Shown: positions 7,956 to 17,278, counted from the stretch's first letter. The stretch is DNA of 64,000 nucleotides from Ruminococcus bromii (GCF_002834225.1 NZ_NNSR01000026.1:112428-176427); one strand, 5' to 3'. Translations and numbers: made by a program. Notes: a model not told the origin generated them from the sequence alone.

Positions 7956-8507
7956 TCATTTCCAATCAAAGGCATTTTTTGACAACACAAGTTCTGAGTT
8001 ATCTGTAACTTCTTTCAATACAGGCAGAATTTTATTGTAGTCCTCTGCGTATATAAAAAGTTCGGAATGGCAGGTCGGTTGCAAAATGACCTTACTGTTC
8101 GGAAGATACAAATCTATACAAGCGAGATACCTGAAGTTATTTTCTACGATACAGTCTATAATCAAATCATCTTCGGAACATTTGAGTTCGTAACTTTTAT
8201 TCTTTTTTATATAACTTCTGAGATTGTTATAGCAATCATAGCTTTTCATATCCGTCCAACTTTCAAACAGACATTCTTTTTGCGAAAAATTATTACCGAT
8301 TACGATATAATCATTTAAAGCGGAAACTATCTTTTTAATTGCATCACTGAATAAATTTGCGACACGGTAAAAATCCGCCTTATCTGATAACGAGGCGTCA
8401 TTATCAAAACCACCGTCCCAGTATTTTTTATATGTAATGTAATAAATTTCTTTCTGTTTGTAAATTTTTCTTTTAAATTTAATTTTATCTTCGCTGATTT
8501 TTATCAT
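7956..8507 (-). CDS. Soluble protein of unknown function, first gene of the array
   Basis: A 183 aa cytoplasmic protein rich in lysine, tyrosine and aspartate (MIKISEDKIKFKRK ... YWDGGFDNDASLSDKADFY). No catalytic motif or membrane segment is visible and I do not recognise the family. AAGGATATTG precedes the ATG. It sits closest to a strong minus-strand promoter (8578-8607) and is followed by the membrane protein at 7464, so it probably heads the transcript for at least that pair. Confidence 0.55.
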   Translation of the reverse strand: MIKISEDKIKFKRKIYKQKEIYYITYKKYWDGGFDNDASLSDKADFYRVANLFSDAIKKIVSALNDYIVIGNNFSQKECLFESWTDMKSYDCYNNLRSYIKKNKSYELKCSEDDLIIDCIVENNFRYLACIDLYLPNSKVILQPTCHSELFIYAEDYNKILPVLKEVTDNSELVLSKNAFDWK

Positions 8508-8577
8508 TTTACAATATCCTTCCGAACAATAGTGCTTACATAGGAATCATAAACTTACTTTACCTTTTTGCACTTTT

Positions 8578-8607
8578 ATTATACTATTTTAAAACAATAT
8601 TTGTCAA
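8578..8607 (-). promoter_or_regulatory. Sigma-A-type promoter for the accessory array
   Basis: On the minus strand: TTGACA (8602-8607), 18 bp spacer, TATAAT (8578-8583), about 70 bp upstream of the 7956-8507 gene. Both hexamers are perfect consensus. Confidence 0.8.
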
Positions 8608-8674
8608 GATTTGTATTAGTAATTATAATACAGTTTGCTTAAAATTCTGAATAAAATAAATATTCGCTACATCT

Positions 8675-8703
8675 TTGCTTTTGTATGGATGTTGTGCTAT
8701 AAT
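8675..8703 (+). promoter_or_regulatory. Sigma-A-type promoter for the DUF4364 gene
   Basis: TTGCTT (8675-8680), 17 bp spacer, TATAAT (8698-8703), 79 bp before the ATG at 8783. It is divergent from the array promoter. Confidence 0.75.
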
Positions 8704-8782
8704 TTATGTGAACAGAAATTTGAACTGATTTAAGCTCAAATTGCGCTGTATTATGAATTTATCAGCAAAAGCAGGTGATTTT

Positions 8783-9379
8783 ATGGCTTTCGATACATTT
8801 GATGAGGGTATAAACCTTGGTGGAATGAGAAGCAAAAATGAAATTAAAACTTTGATATGTTATTTATATAATTCTGTAAAAGAAAATATGGACAAAGGAA
8901 TCGTCATACAGGCAATTCTTAAGCAGGGACTTGCCAATTATTTTGAAACAAGCTCTGCGTTTGACGATCTTGTGATGAACGGAAATCTCATTCCTGCCGA
9001 TGATGAGCACAAAACATATTCTCTTACAAAAAACGGTGCTGAAATTGCGAAACAGCTTGACAGTACTGTTGCCTATACAATTAAAGAAAAAGCGTATGCG
9101 TGTGCGGTTAAGCTGCTTGCGGAAAAGAAAAAAGAAATTGAAAACAAAGTTAATATTACGAAGAATGACAACGGTTTTACTGTTGAATGTTCCGTATCCG
9201 GCGGAGATATGGAACTTATGAAGCTGGATATCTACGCTCCCGAAATGGAACAAGCGCTTATTTTAAAGAAGAATTTTCTTGACAATCCGAAAAAAGCGTA
9301 CAAAATTATGCTTGCGCTCCTGACCAAAGACAAAGAAACCGTCGGTGAGGCTCTTGAGGAACTTTACGGCATTGTATAA
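8783..9379 (+). CDS. DUF4364 family winged-helix protein
   Basis: A 198 aa protein starting MAFDTFDEGI with the family's NEIKTLICYLYN helix and a winged-helix-like N-terminal half (residues ~20-85: ILKQGLANYFETSSAFDDLV, then a YSLTKNG wing). The C-terminal half is a beta-rich domain. DUF4364 proteins are Clostridia-wide, probably DNA-binding, with no defined target. Upstream in-frame starts exist (8741), but the ATG at 8783 has an AGGTGATTTT ribosome site. Monocistronic, with its own promoter and terminator. Confidence 0.8.
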   Translation: MAFDTFDEGINLGGMRSKNEIKTLICYLYNSVKENMDKGIVIQAILKQGLANYFETSSAFDDLVMNGNLIPADDEHKTYSLTKNGAEIAKQLDSTVAYTIKEKAYACAVKLLAEKKKEIENKVNITKNDNGFTVECSVSGGDMELMKLDIYAPEMEQALILKKNFLDNPKKAYKIMLALLTKDKETVGEALEELYGIV

Positions 9380-9397
9380 AATTTCATACAAACAATT

Positions 9398-9424
9398 AAG
9401 GGGCTGTCGATGTGACCGCCCCTT
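9398..9424. terminator. Convergent terminator hairpin
   Basis: AAGGGGC (9398-9404) pairs with GCCCCTT (9418-9424) across a 13 nt loop, between the DUF4364 gene and the convergent bofA. The T-run is short, so strength is uncertain. Confidence 0.55.
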
Positions 9425-9434
9425 CTGTGATTAT

Positions 9435-9695
9435 TCAGAAAAAAAGATTAAGACCGAGCATTAGTGTCACTCCCGGTATTCCGCCTATTGCAGAAACTAA
9501 AAGCGACAGAGCGCTTATCGGCAAAGTTACACCTGTAAATGTCCCTGTCAGATTTACGGCAAAGAGGGTAAGCGTCCCAATTACCATTGAAAGTGCCGAA
9601 CGCTTGAACGGATGCTTGCTTTTCCCGATATAATGCAGGACTGCAAAAATCAGAAAGGTTGAAAAAATAATCAGACATATTCCCCACCACGGCAT
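9435..9695 (-). CDS. bofA: BofA-family protein (pro-sigma-K processing inhibitor)
   Basis: A short integral membrane protein (86 aa from the ATG at 9695) with three hydrophobic segments and the typical C-terminal pattern GVTLPISALSLLVSAIGGIPGV, which matches BofA. In Bacillus BofA sits in the mother-cell membrane and holds the SpoIVFA/SpoIVFB protease inactive until SpoIVB signals; spoIVB and an M50 protease pair are also in this window. A GTG at 9710 is in frame but only the ATG has a GGAG site nine bases upstream. It is next to, but separated by a terminator from, secG. Confidence 0.75.
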   Translation of the reverse strand: MPWWGICLIIFSTFLIFAVLHYIGKSKHPFKRSALSMVIGTLTLFAVNLTGTFTGVTLPISALSLLVSAIGGIPGVTLMLGLNLFF

Positions 9696-9721
9696 TTTAA
9701 ACAACTCCACATAAAAAATAA

Positions 9722-9744
9722 AACCGTCGGACTATCCGACGGTT
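9722..9744. terminator. Terminator of secG
   Basis: A perfect 10 bp stem AACCGTCGGA / TCCGACGGTT with a 3 nt loop, flanked by A/T runs, 31 bases after the secG stop. Confidence 0.85.
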
Positions 9745-9774
9745 AATTTTATGCTGATTGTTCGGTTTATATGC

Positions 9775-10026
9775 TTACAGCACACCGAATTTTGAAAGCA
9801 CATTAAGTGCAATTACAAAAATAACAAATACAGCAGCAAATACTTTTGTCCAGCGTGAGAGGAACGCATCAATTGAACGAGCCTTATTCTTTGAGAAATA
9901 AGAGTCAGCAACACCTGTTACGGCACCGATACCCTGCTGATTACCCTCCTGAAGGATAATCACAACGATAATGGCAACAGATACGATTGCGAGCAATACG
10001 CCTAAAATAATGCCCCAAATGCTCAT
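9775..10026 (-). CDS. secG: Preprotein translocase subunit SecG
   Basis: An 83 aa protein with two membrane helices (residues ~3-24 and ~60-80) and the SecG centre LQEGNQQGIGAVTG. SecG is the small accessory subunit of the SecYEG channel that helps SecA-driven export. AAAGGAAGAT precedes the ATG. It has its own promoter (10089-10117) and a strong terminator, so it is a single-gene unit between bofA and parC. Confidence 0.92.
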   Translation of the reverse strand: MSIWGIILGVLLAIVSVAIIVVIILQEGNQQGIGAVTGVADSYFSKNKARSIDAFLSRWTKVFAAVFVIFVIALNVLSKFGVL

Positions 10027-10088
10027 TTTTATCTTCCTTTCATTTTAATAAATACGAATAAAACAAATTCTGCTTTAATAACTGTTTT

Positions 10089-10117
10089 ATAATACCACAT
10101 AAACACAGCTTTTTCAA
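10089..10117 (-). promoter_or_regulatory. secG promoter
   Basis: Minus strand TTGAAA (10112-10117), 17 bp, TATTAT (10089-10094), 63 bp upstream of secG. It makes secG independent of the upstream parC. Confidence 0.7.
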
Positions 10118-10152
10118 GAGATATTACAAGATTTTTATTTATTTTTTTAAGC

Positions 10153-12396
10153 TTAAATCAGGGAAAGCTGTTCGTTTTTTGAATCATCGCTCACAGGCAA
10201 CGCACCTCTTGCAGGAAGCGAGGCTGTTCTGTACCGCTTTGGATTTGTAAAAGTACCCTCTTTATAGCGTTCTACGCTGAAAAGTCTGTGACCTTTTTTT
10301 GGTTTGAGAACGGCAACACCCTGTGTTGAACGGGTGGTTTTAAGGGCAAGTAGGCCCGTGTGAACGAGGAGCATATTTCCTGATGACGCCTTGAAGAGTA
10401 CCTCTTCATCCTCAGGCATATATAGAAGTCCGACAAGCGGAGATTTGTCGGAATATGCGCCCGTGAGCTTTTTACGGTTAGTTTTTGTTGCGTAGGATTC
10501 AAGCGGAACTTTTGCGGCCTTGCCGTTTTCAAAAGCAAAGAGCAGCATACCCTTGTAATCTTTTGTAACAACCATTTTCACAGCATTTTCGCCTTCGTCA
10601 AAACCAAGCTTTGCGGCAACATAATCACCGAGGACGCTTGCCTTTGTCTGTGCAAAATCGTCAGCCTTTGCCTTATACACCTGACACTTATCTGTAAAGA
10701 ACAAAAGGTCGCAGTTGTTTGTGAACTCAAGCTCCTGAATGATTTCGTCACCGTCTTTGAGCTTTTGTTCACCGCTCATTCTGAGCGACTGCGGAGTAAT
10801 CTTTTTGAAATATCCCTCTTTTGTAAAGAAAAGATTAACAGGATAATCGGGAATCTCGACTGTCTCTTCCTCATACCTTGCAACATCGTCATAGATTATG
10901 ATACTCTTTCTCGGCTGACCGTATTTCTCGGCAATTGATTTGAGTTCTTTGACAATGATGGTCTTGATTCTTGCCTTGCTTTTTAAAATTTCGTCAAGCT
11001 CGGCAATCTCCTTTTCAAGGTCTTCAAGGTCTTTTGTACGCTTTAAAATGTATTCACGGTTAAGGTGACGAAGTTTTATTTCGGCAACATATTCAGCCTG
11101 TATTTCGTCAATTCCGAATCCAATCATAAGGTTTGGCACAACCTCGGATTCTTCATCGGTTTCACGGACAATCTTTACTGCCTTGTCAATATCGAGAAGA
11201 ATTTTTTCAAGACCTCTTAAAAGATGAAGCTTGTCAGCTTTTTTGTTGCGGTCAAAATATGTTCTTCTTCTGACGCACTCAATTCTGAAAGCAATCCATT
11301 CTTCAAGCAACGCCTTTACACCGAGAACTCTCGGAACACCTGCGATAAGCACATTGAAATTGCAGGCATAGGAATCTTCGAGTGTTGTAAAGCGGTAAAG
11401 CTTTGTCATAAGCTTGTCGGCATCAATGCCACGCTTGAGGTCAATTGTAATTTTAAGTCCGTCAATACCTGTTTCATCACGAATATCGGAAATTTCCTTG
11501 ACTTTACCCTGCTTTACAAGGTCGATTACCTTTTCAATGATAACCTCACAAGTTGTTGTAGCCGGGATTGAAAGTATATCTATACAGTTTGCAGACTTGT
11601 CATAGACATACTTTGCACGGAGTTTGATACTTCCTCTGCCTGTTTCATAGACTTGATTGATGACATTTTCATCATAGATAATCTGACAACCGCCTGTAAA
11701 ATCAGGGGCCGGCAGAGTTGACTTTATATCATGGTCGGGATCACGGATAAGTGCCGCTGTTGTTTCGCAGATTTCACGCAGATTGAATGAACAGATATTT
11801 GACGCCATACCAACGGCAATACCTGTGTTTGCGTTTACAAGTACAGACGGAAAAGCAACTGGCAAAAGTGACGGTTCTTTCATTGTATTATCGTAGTTAT
11901 CTACAAAATCTACGGTATCTTTGTCTATATCACGAAACAGCTCATTGCAGATTGCGTCAAGCTTTGCCTCAGTATAACGGGATGCCGCCCACGCCATGTC
12001 ACGGCTGTAGAATTTACCGAAGTTACCCTTTGAGTCTACATACGGATGCAAAAGCGCCTCATAGCCCCTTGAAAGACGAACCATTGTGTCATAAATTGCA
12101 GAGTCGCCGTGAGGATTGAGCTTCATTGTTGCACCGACAATGTTTGCCGATTTTGTTCTTCCGCCGTTCAGAAGTCCCATTTTGTACATCATATACAGGA
12201 GCTTTCTGTGCGACGGCTTGAATCCGTCAATTTCCGGAATTGCACGGGAGAGAATTACGCTCATTGCATACGGCATATAGTTCTCTCTGATAGTGGAAAC
12301 GATTGGCTGTTCCACTACTTCACCCGCACCGTTGATTACACCGTGAGTTTTTGACGGTGAAGTTCTACGGGGAGTCTTTGAAGATTTTTTCGCCAT
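10153..12396 (-). CDS. parC: DNA topoisomerase IV subunit A
   Basis: A 747 aa type IIA topoisomerase A subunit: winged-helix/tower region, then a degenerate beta-pinwheel. The active-site tyrosine is Tyr141 (AASRYTEAKL). The quinolone-determining stretch reads HGDSAIYD (Ser99, Asp103), i.e. unmutated. The product is shorter than GyrA (~820 aa) and lacks a clear GyrA box (Q[R/K]RGGKG), supporting ParC over GyrA, although both kinds look alike. It decatenates sister chromosomes with the ParE just upstream (16 nt gap, GGAGGTGG ribosome site). Co-transcription from the LexA-type uvrB promoter is likely. Confidence 0.82.
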   Translation of the reverse strand: MAKKSSKTPRRTSPSKTHGVINGAGEVVEQPIVSTIRENYMPYAMSVILSRAIPEIDGFKPSHRKLLYMMYKMGLLNGGRTKSANIVGATMKLNPHGDSAIYDTMVRLSRGYEALLHPYVDSKGNFGKFYSRDMAWAASRYTEAKLDAICNELFRDIDKDTVDFVDNYDNTMKEPSLLPVAFPSVLVNANTGIAVGMASNICSFNLREICETTAALIRDPDHDIKSTLPAPDFTGGCQIIYDENVINQVYETGRGSIKLRAKYVYDKSANCIDILSIPATTTCEVIIEKVIDLVKQGKVKEISDIRDETGIDGLKITIDLKRGIDADKLMTKLYRFTTLEDSYACNFNVLIAGVPRVLGVKALLEEWIAFRIECVRRRTYFDRNKKADKLHLLRGLEKILLDIDKAVKIVRETDEESEVVPNLMIGFGIDEIQAEYVAEIKLRHLNREYILKRTKDLEDLEKEIAELDEILKSKARIKTIIVKELKSIAEKYGQPRKSIIIYDDVARYEEETVEIPDYPVNLFFTKEGYFKKITPQSLRMSGEQKLKDGDEIIQELEFTNNCDLLFFTDKCQVYKAKADDFAQTKASVLGDYVAAKLGFDEGENAVKMVVTKDYKGMLLFAFENGKAAKVPLESYATKTNRKKLTGAYSDKSPLVGLLYMPEDEEVLFKASSGNMLLVHTGLLALKTTRSTQGVAVLKPKKGHRLFSVERYKEGTFTNPKRYRTASLPARGALPVSDDSKNEQLSLI

Positions 12397-12412
12397 TTAT
12401 TTCCACCTCCAA

Positions 12413-14398
12413 TCAGCTTACATCAAGCTGGTCAATATATTCGTTGCCGTGTTCTACTATATAATCTTTTCTTCCCTGAAGATTGTCACCGAGAAGAACA
12501 TCAAAAATTTCCGCTGTCTGTTCTGCATCGGCAGGAAGAACCTTGATAAGTCTGCGTGACTCGGGATTCATTGTGGTAAGGTTCATCATATCGGGTTCGT
12601 TTTCGCCGAGACCTTTTGAACGCTGAATTGTGAATTTCTCCTTGCCGAGCTGTTCAATGAACTTATCCTTTTCAACCTCATCGTATGCAAAATATACATC
12701 GTTTTTGGATGTAATCTCATAAAGAGGCGATTCGGCAATAAACACCTTGCCTTCTTCAATGAGTGTAGGTGTAAGTCTGTAAAGCATGGTAAGTAAAAGT
12801 GTTCTGATCTGGAATCCGTCAACATCGGCATCGGTGCAGAGAATAATTTTGCTCCAACGAAGTGCGTTCATATCAAAGCTTGAAAGATTCTTGTTGGCTT
12901 TTGACTTAACCTCAACACCGCAACCGAGAACCTTGAGCAAATCGGTAATGATTTCGCTCTTAAAAATCTTACCGTAGTCGGCTTTAAGGCAGTTAAGTAT
13001 TTTACCTCTGATTGGCATAATTGCCTGAAAATCGGGGTTCCTTGCCTGTTTACAGGCACCGAGAGCAGAATCACCCTCTACTATGAACAGTTCACGCTGT
13101 TCCGTGTCTTTACTTCTGCAATCGACAAATTTTGCAACACGGTTTGTTATGTCAAGATTGCCCGAAAGCTTCTTCTTTATATTAAGTCGTGTTTTCTCAG
13201 CATTTTCACGGCTGCGCTTATTGATAAGCACCTGTTCGCAAATTTTTTCTGCCTCAAGCGGATTTTCAATAAAATAGACTTCAAGACTCTGACGGAGAAA
13301 TGCAGTCATAGCGTCCTGAATACCCTTGTTTGTAACCGCCTTTTTGGTCTGGTTTTCATATGATGAAACACTTGAAAAAGACGAAATAACGCACACAAGG
13401 CTGTCCTCAACATCATCATATTTAATTTTGCTTTCGGTTTTGTTATATTTATTATTCTGTTTTAAGTAGCTGTCAATCTGGTAAACAAAGGCATTCCGCA
13501 CCGCCTTATCGGGAGCGCCGCCGTGTTCAAGCCAGCTTGAGTTGTGGTAGTATTCGGTGAGATGCACTTTATTTGAAAATGCAACCGAAATATCCATTTT
13601 GCACTTATATTCAGGCTTATCGTCACGGTCACGGGTTTTAACCTCGGTTTCCCAATGCTGAATTGAGCTGAGTCCGTTTTCACCGACTACCTCGGCAACA
13701 TGGTCAACAATACCGTTTACATAGTTATAGCTTGTTGTATCAAAGCTTTTGCCGTTTTGATTGCGGAAAACAAATTCAATTCCTGCGTTGACAATAGCCT
13801 GTCTTTTCATTATGTCAAGAAAATATTCGGGCTGAATGTCTATATCCGTAAAGACTTCGAGGTCGGGTTTCCAATGAATTTTTGTACCCGTATCCTTTTT
13901 GCTGTACGGTTCTTTTTTGAGCTTGCCGACAATCTCGCCTTTTTCAAAGCGGAGAGTGTATCGGTAGCCGTCACGGCGGATATCAACATCCATATACTCG
14001 GAGCTGTACTGGGTTGAACAAAGACCGAGACCGTTCATACCAAGGGAAAATTCGTAGCTTTCACCCTCGTTGTTATTATACTTACCGCCGGCATAGAGTT
14101 CGCAGAAAACCAGTTCCCAGTTGTAGCGCTTTTCGTTTTCGTTGTAGTCAACGGGAATTCCTCTGCCGTGATCTTCAACCTCAATTGAGCCGTCGGAATA
14201 GCGTGTAACTGTGATTTTTTTACCGTAACCCTCTCTCGCCTCGTCTATTGAGTTTGAAAGAATCTCAAACACGGAGTGCTGACAGCCGTCAATACCGTCC
14301 GAGCCGAAAATTACGGCAGGACGCTTGCGGACACGGTCGGCACCCTTTAGCGTTGTGATACTGGTATTATCATAATCGGTGGTTTTCTTTCTTGGCAT
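12413..14398 (-). CDS. parE: DNA topoisomerase IV subunit B
   Basis: A 661 aa GHKL ATPase / TOPRIM subunit. N-terminal ATP site: EILSNSIDEA and DHGRGIPVD, with a LGMNGLG lid; transducer in the middle; TOPRIM with FIVEGDSALG (~residue 440; the more usual form is EGDSAGG), MPIRGKILN and DADVDG; ends with GLGEN and the C-terminal ParE/GyrB module. It partners the parC product. AAAGGAAGAG lies before the ATG. It starts 15 bases after uvrB stops, so uvrB, parE and parC form a compact run. GyrB is the alternative; the pairing with a box-less A subunit favours ParE. Confidence 0.82.
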   Translation of the reverse strand: MPRKKTTDYDNTSITTLKGADRVRKRPAVIFGSDGIDGCQHSVFEILSNSIDEAREGYGKKITVTRYSDGSIEVEDHGRGIPVDYNENEKRYNWELVFCELYAGGKYNNNEGESYEFSLGMNGLGLCSTQYSSEYMDVDIRRDGYRYTLRFEKGEIVGKLKKEPYSKKDTGTKIHWKPDLEVFTDIDIQPEYFLDIMKRQAIVNAGIEFVFRNQNGKSFDTTSYNYVNGIVDHVAEVVGENGLSSIQHWETEVKTRDRDDKPEYKCKMDISVAFSNKVHLTEYYHNSSWLEHGGAPDKAVRNAFVYQIDSYLKQNNKYNKTESKIKYDDVEDSLVCVISSFSSVSSYENQTKKAVTNKGIQDAMTAFLRQSLEVYFIENPLEAEKICEQVLINKRSRENAEKTRLNIKKKLSGNLDITNRVAKFVDCRSKDTEQRELFIVEGDSALGACKQARNPDFQAIMPIRGKILNCLKADYGKIFKSEIITDLLKVLGCGVEVKSKANKNLSSFDMNALRWSKIILCTDADVDGFQIRTLLLTMLYRLTPTLIEEGKVFIAESPLYEITSKNDVYFAYDEVEKDKFIEQLGKEKFTIQRSKGLGENEPDMMNLTTMNPESRRLIKVLPADAEQTAEIFDVLLGDNLQGRKDYIVEHGNEYIDQLDVS

Positions 14399-14413
14399 TT
14401 TACTCTTCCTTTA

Positions 14414-16372
14414 TCATTTTTCACCACGCAGTTTTTTGATTTTGTCACGCAGATATGCGGCGTGTTCAAATTCAAGCAACTTTGCGGCAGCTTTCATTTC
14501 CTTTGTCAGTTTTTCTGTCAACTGTTGTTTTTGTGCCTTTGAAAGCTTTTTTGTATTTTTAAATTCACTGTCATCGTGAGTAGAAATTTCAAGTATATCG
14601 CTGACCTTTTTGACAATAGTCTTTGGAACGATGCCGTGCTCAACATTATATTTATTCTGAATTTCACGGCGGCGCTGTGTTTCAGCTATTGCAACCTTCA
14701 TTGACGGTGTTACGCTGTCGGCATACATAATAACCGTACCCTCGCTGTTTCGTGCGGCTCTGCCGGCAATCTGAATAAGCGAACGGGTTGAACGGAGAAA
14801 TCCCTCTTTGTCGGCGTCAAGTACGGCAACAAGAGAAACCTCGGGAATATCAAGTCCTTCACGCAGAAGGTTGATTCCGACAAGAACATCAAATTCTCCG
14901 AGTCTTAAATCACGGACAATCTCCATTCTTTCAACGGTATCAATGTCGTGGTGCATATAACGAACCCTGATACCCAGCTTTTCAAGATATGCGGTAAGGT
15001 CTTCCGCCATTTTCTTGGTAAGGGTTGTGACAAGTGTTCTTTGATTTTTGGCTGTACGGATATTGATTTCGGACACAAGGTCGTCAAGCTGACCTTCGGT
15101 AGGTCTTACCGAAATTTCAGGATCAAGAAGTCCTGTAGGTCTGATAATCTGCTCTGCAACAACAGCCGATTTTTCAAGCTCAAAATCGCCTGGCGTTGCG
15201 CTTACATAAACAACCTGATTTATTTTTGAATAGAATTCGTCAAAGTTGAGCGGACGGTTATCAAGTGCAGACGGAAGTCTGAAACCGTAGTCAATAAGGC
15301 TCTTTTTTCTTGCATAGTCACCCGCAAACATCCCCCGTACCTGTGGAAGCGTTACATGGGACTCATCAACAAAGAGCAGAAAATCATCGGGGAAATAGCT
15401 TAAAAGCGTGTAAGGCGATGAGCCTGGCGCTCTGCCCGACATTATTCTTGAATAGTTCTCAATGCCCGTACAAAACCCGATTTCCTGCAGCATTTCCATA
15501 TCGTACCTTGTACGCTGTTCAAGCCGTTGTGCCTCAAGGAGCTTTCCGTTTTCACGGAAATATGCAAGTCTTTCCTCAAGCTCCCTATCAATTTCCGCAA
15601 GAGCCTTTTTCATCTTATCTCCCGACACAATGTAGTGTGACGCAGGATAGATTGCGGCATGTTTCAGAATCGCTTTGAGTTCGCCCGTAAGCGGATTGAT
15701 TTCGGAAATTCTGTCAATTTCATCTCCGAAAAATTCGACACGGATTATAGAATCGTTTGATGCGGCAGGGAAAATTTCAACCACATCACCACGAACCCTG
15801 AATTTATTACGGGTAAAGCTTACATCATTGCGTTCATACTGCAGTTCAACAAGCTTTTTTACGAGCTCATCACGGGACTTTTCCATTCCCGGACGAAGTG
15901 AGATTACCATATTACGGTAGTCAATAGGATCGCCCAGGCTGTATATGCAAGAAACCGAGGCAACAATAATTACATCTCGTCTTTCGGAAAGTGCAAGAGT
16001 TGCGCTGTGGCGGAGTTTATCAATCTCGTCATTGATTGAACTGTCTTTTTCAATATAAGTATCCGTCTGTGCAACATATGCCTCAGGCTGATAGTAATCG
16101 TAGTATGACACAAAATATTCAACCGCATTTTCCGGAAAGAACTCTTTGAACTCACTGCAAAGCTGAGCCGCAAGAGTTTTGTTGTGTGCAAGCACAAGTG
16201 TCGGTCTTTGAACCTTCTGAATAACATTTGCCATTGTAAAAGTTTTACCCGAACCCGTTACACCGAGGAGCGTCTGTTCACGGTTGCCTGCATTTATACT
16301 GTTTACAAGCTTTTCGATTGTCTGCGGCTGGTCGCCTGTCGGCTGATATTTTGAATGAAGTTTAAATTCCAT
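14414..16372 (-). CDS. uvrB: Excinuclease ABC subunit B
   Basis: A 652 aa Uvr[14 protein letters not shown] near the start, Walker A GVTGSGKT, the beta-hairpin damage-probing region ([12 protein letters not shown]), helicase motifs ([26 protein letters not shown]), and a C-terminal UVR motif ([19 protein letters not shown]) for UvrC contact. It loads on lesions with UvrA for nucleotide excision repair. In-frame GTG/ATG codons at 16384/16381 exist; I chose the ATG at 16372 from family alignment. Its promoter carries two LexA-like boxes, and the 5' leader holds a 17 bp hairpin. Confidence 0.95.
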   Translation of the reverse strand: MEFKLHSKYQPTGDQPQTIEKLVNSINAGNREQTLLGVTGSGKTFTMANVIQKVQRPTLVLAHNKTLAAQLCSEFKEFFPENAVEYFVSYYDYYQPEAYVAQTDTYIEKDSSINDEIDKLRHSATLALSERRDVIIVASVSCIYSLGDPIDYRNMVISLRPGMEKSRDELVKKLVELQYERNDVSFTRNKFRVRGDVVEIFPAASNDSIIRVEFFGDEIDRISEINPLTGELKAILKHAAIYPASHYIVSGDKMKKALAEIDRELEERLAYFRENGKLLEAQRLEQRTRYDMEMLQEIGFCTGIENYSRIMSGRAPGSSPYTLLSYFPDDFLLFVDESHVTLPQVRGMFAGDYARKKSLIDYGFRLPSALDNRPLNFDEFYSKINQVVYVSATPGDFELEKSAVVAEQIIRPTGLLDPEISVRPTEGQLDDLVSEINIRTAKNQRTLVTTLTKKMAEDLTAYLEKLGIRVRYMHHDIDTVERMEIVRDLRLGEFDVLVGINLLREGLDIPEVSLVAVLDADKEGFLRSTRSLIQIAGRAARNSEGTVIMYADSVTPSMKVAIAETQRRREIQNKYNVEHGIVPKTIVKKVSDILEISTHDDSEFKNTKKLSKAQKQQLTEKLTKEMKAAAKLLEFEHAAYLRDKIKKLRGEK

Positions 16373-16408
16373 AATACACATCACATTCCAAATACGGATT
16401 TTTTTATT

Positions 16409-16460
16409 ATGTTTCCTGTTACAAGGCTCTTTATTACAAAAGTCCTGTAACAGAAAACAT
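16409..16460 (-). repeat. Long hairpin in the uvrB 5' leader
   Basis: Minus-strand ATGTTTTCTGTTACAGG pairs without mismatch (two wobbles) with CCTTGTAACAGGAAACAT across an 18 nt loop. No T-run follows on either strand, so it is not an ordinary terminator. It lies between the predicted transcription start (~16477) and the uvrB start codon. Confidence 0.7.
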
Positions 16461-16463
16461 ATC

Positions 16464-16477
16464 CGAACAAAATTTCG
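16464..16477 (-). promoter_or_regulatory. LexA-like box 2 of uvrB
   Basis: CGAAATTTTGTTCG on the minus strand matches the Firmicutes SOS box CGAACNNNNGTTCG except at one position. It begins 6 bases after the -10 hexamer, over the probable transcription start. Confidence 0.7.
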
Positions 16478-16483
16478 ATTTTA

Positions 16484-16512
16484 ATTATAGAACAGCTGTT
16501 TTAAATTGTCAA
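16484..16512 (-). promoter_or_regulatory. SOS-type promoter of uvrB-parE-parC
   Basis: Minus strand TTGACA (16507-16512), 17 bp spacer, TATAAT (16484-16489). The spacer ends with AAACAGCTGTTC (16490-16501), a LexA-like box with one mismatch to GAACNNNNGTTC, directly against the -10. The same layout occurs at dinB. Confidence 0.8.
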
Positions 16513-16534
16513 ATATTTCTTTTAAGGAACATTA

Positions 16535-17242
16535 TTACTTTTCATAATAGAAGATGTTCCCAGCAAGCCTGCTTTCACGGAGAGAAACATAATCATCATC
16601 GGTTATTATGAAATGGTCGATAAGCTCAACTCCGACAGTTGCAAGCGTACTCTTCAAAACTATTGTTGTGTCAAGGTCGCTTCCCGAGGGCAGAGCCGTT
16701 CCGCTGGGATGATTATGTGCTATAAACGCAGTTTTGGCATTGTGACGAAGTGACAAATCAACAATTTTTCTGACGGGCATATCGGATGAATTGAGTGAAC
16801 CTTTTGAAATTATATCAAAATAAATCATCTTGCCCTTTGCATCACCGAGCATGAGAGCGACACATTCGTTTGTTCGACCGATAAATTTTGCTTTAAATAT
16901 TTTACCGAGATTTTCATAGTCGATGATATTATCATGCGACATCTTTGATTCGGTATAAAGCCTTGCCATTTCGGGCAACATTTTGAGCAATGCGGCGGCA
17001 TTTTCAGACAGACCAAATTCCTTCATAAGCTCGTCAATCGGAGCGTCACACACTCCGCCGACAGTGATATAACGGTCAAGCAGACGGTGCGCAAGAGGAT
17101 TTGTGTCCTTTCTCGGAATAGCATAGTAAAGGAACATTTCAAGAGCCTCGTGAGTTTCAAACACATCAAATCCGTTTTCTATGAACTTTTTACGCATTCT
17201 TTCACGATGACCGCTGTGTTCATTGTCAGTTGTCCGTGCCAT
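16535..17242 (-). CDS. radC: RadC/JAB-domain DNA repair family protein
   Basis: A 235 aa RadC (UPF0758) protein. The N-terminal half is a helix-hairpin-helix-like domain; the C-terminal half is a JAB/MPN metalloprotease-like fold with the zinc-binding HNHPSG motif (~residue 177), followed by an aspartate ~10 residues later (GSDLD). Despite the name, a direct repair role is not established. It starts MARTTDNEHSGHRERM with a GGTGGGG ribosome site. It stops just beyond the uvrB promoter and is not obviously part of that operon. Confidence 0.85.
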   Translation of the reverse strand: MARTTDNEHSGHRERMRKKFIENGFDVFETHEALEMFLYYAIPRKDTNPLAHRLLDRYITVGGVCDAPIDELMKEFGLSENAAALLKMLPEMARLYTESKMSHDNIIDYENLGKIFKAKFIGRTNECVALMLGDAKGKMIYFDIISKGSLNSSDMPVRKIVDLSLRHNAKTAFIAHNHPSGTALPSGSDLDTTIVLKSTLATVGVELIDHFIITDDDYVSLRESRLAGNIFYYEK

Positions 17243-17278
17243 ATTATCCCCACCGCAAAACAGTTTTTATCAAACTTT

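Noticed and set aside
10153..14398. Calling the pair GyrA/GyrB
   Set aside because: The A subunit is short and has no clear GyrA box; the pair is read as topoisomerase IV, although a second look with trees would be needed to be certain.
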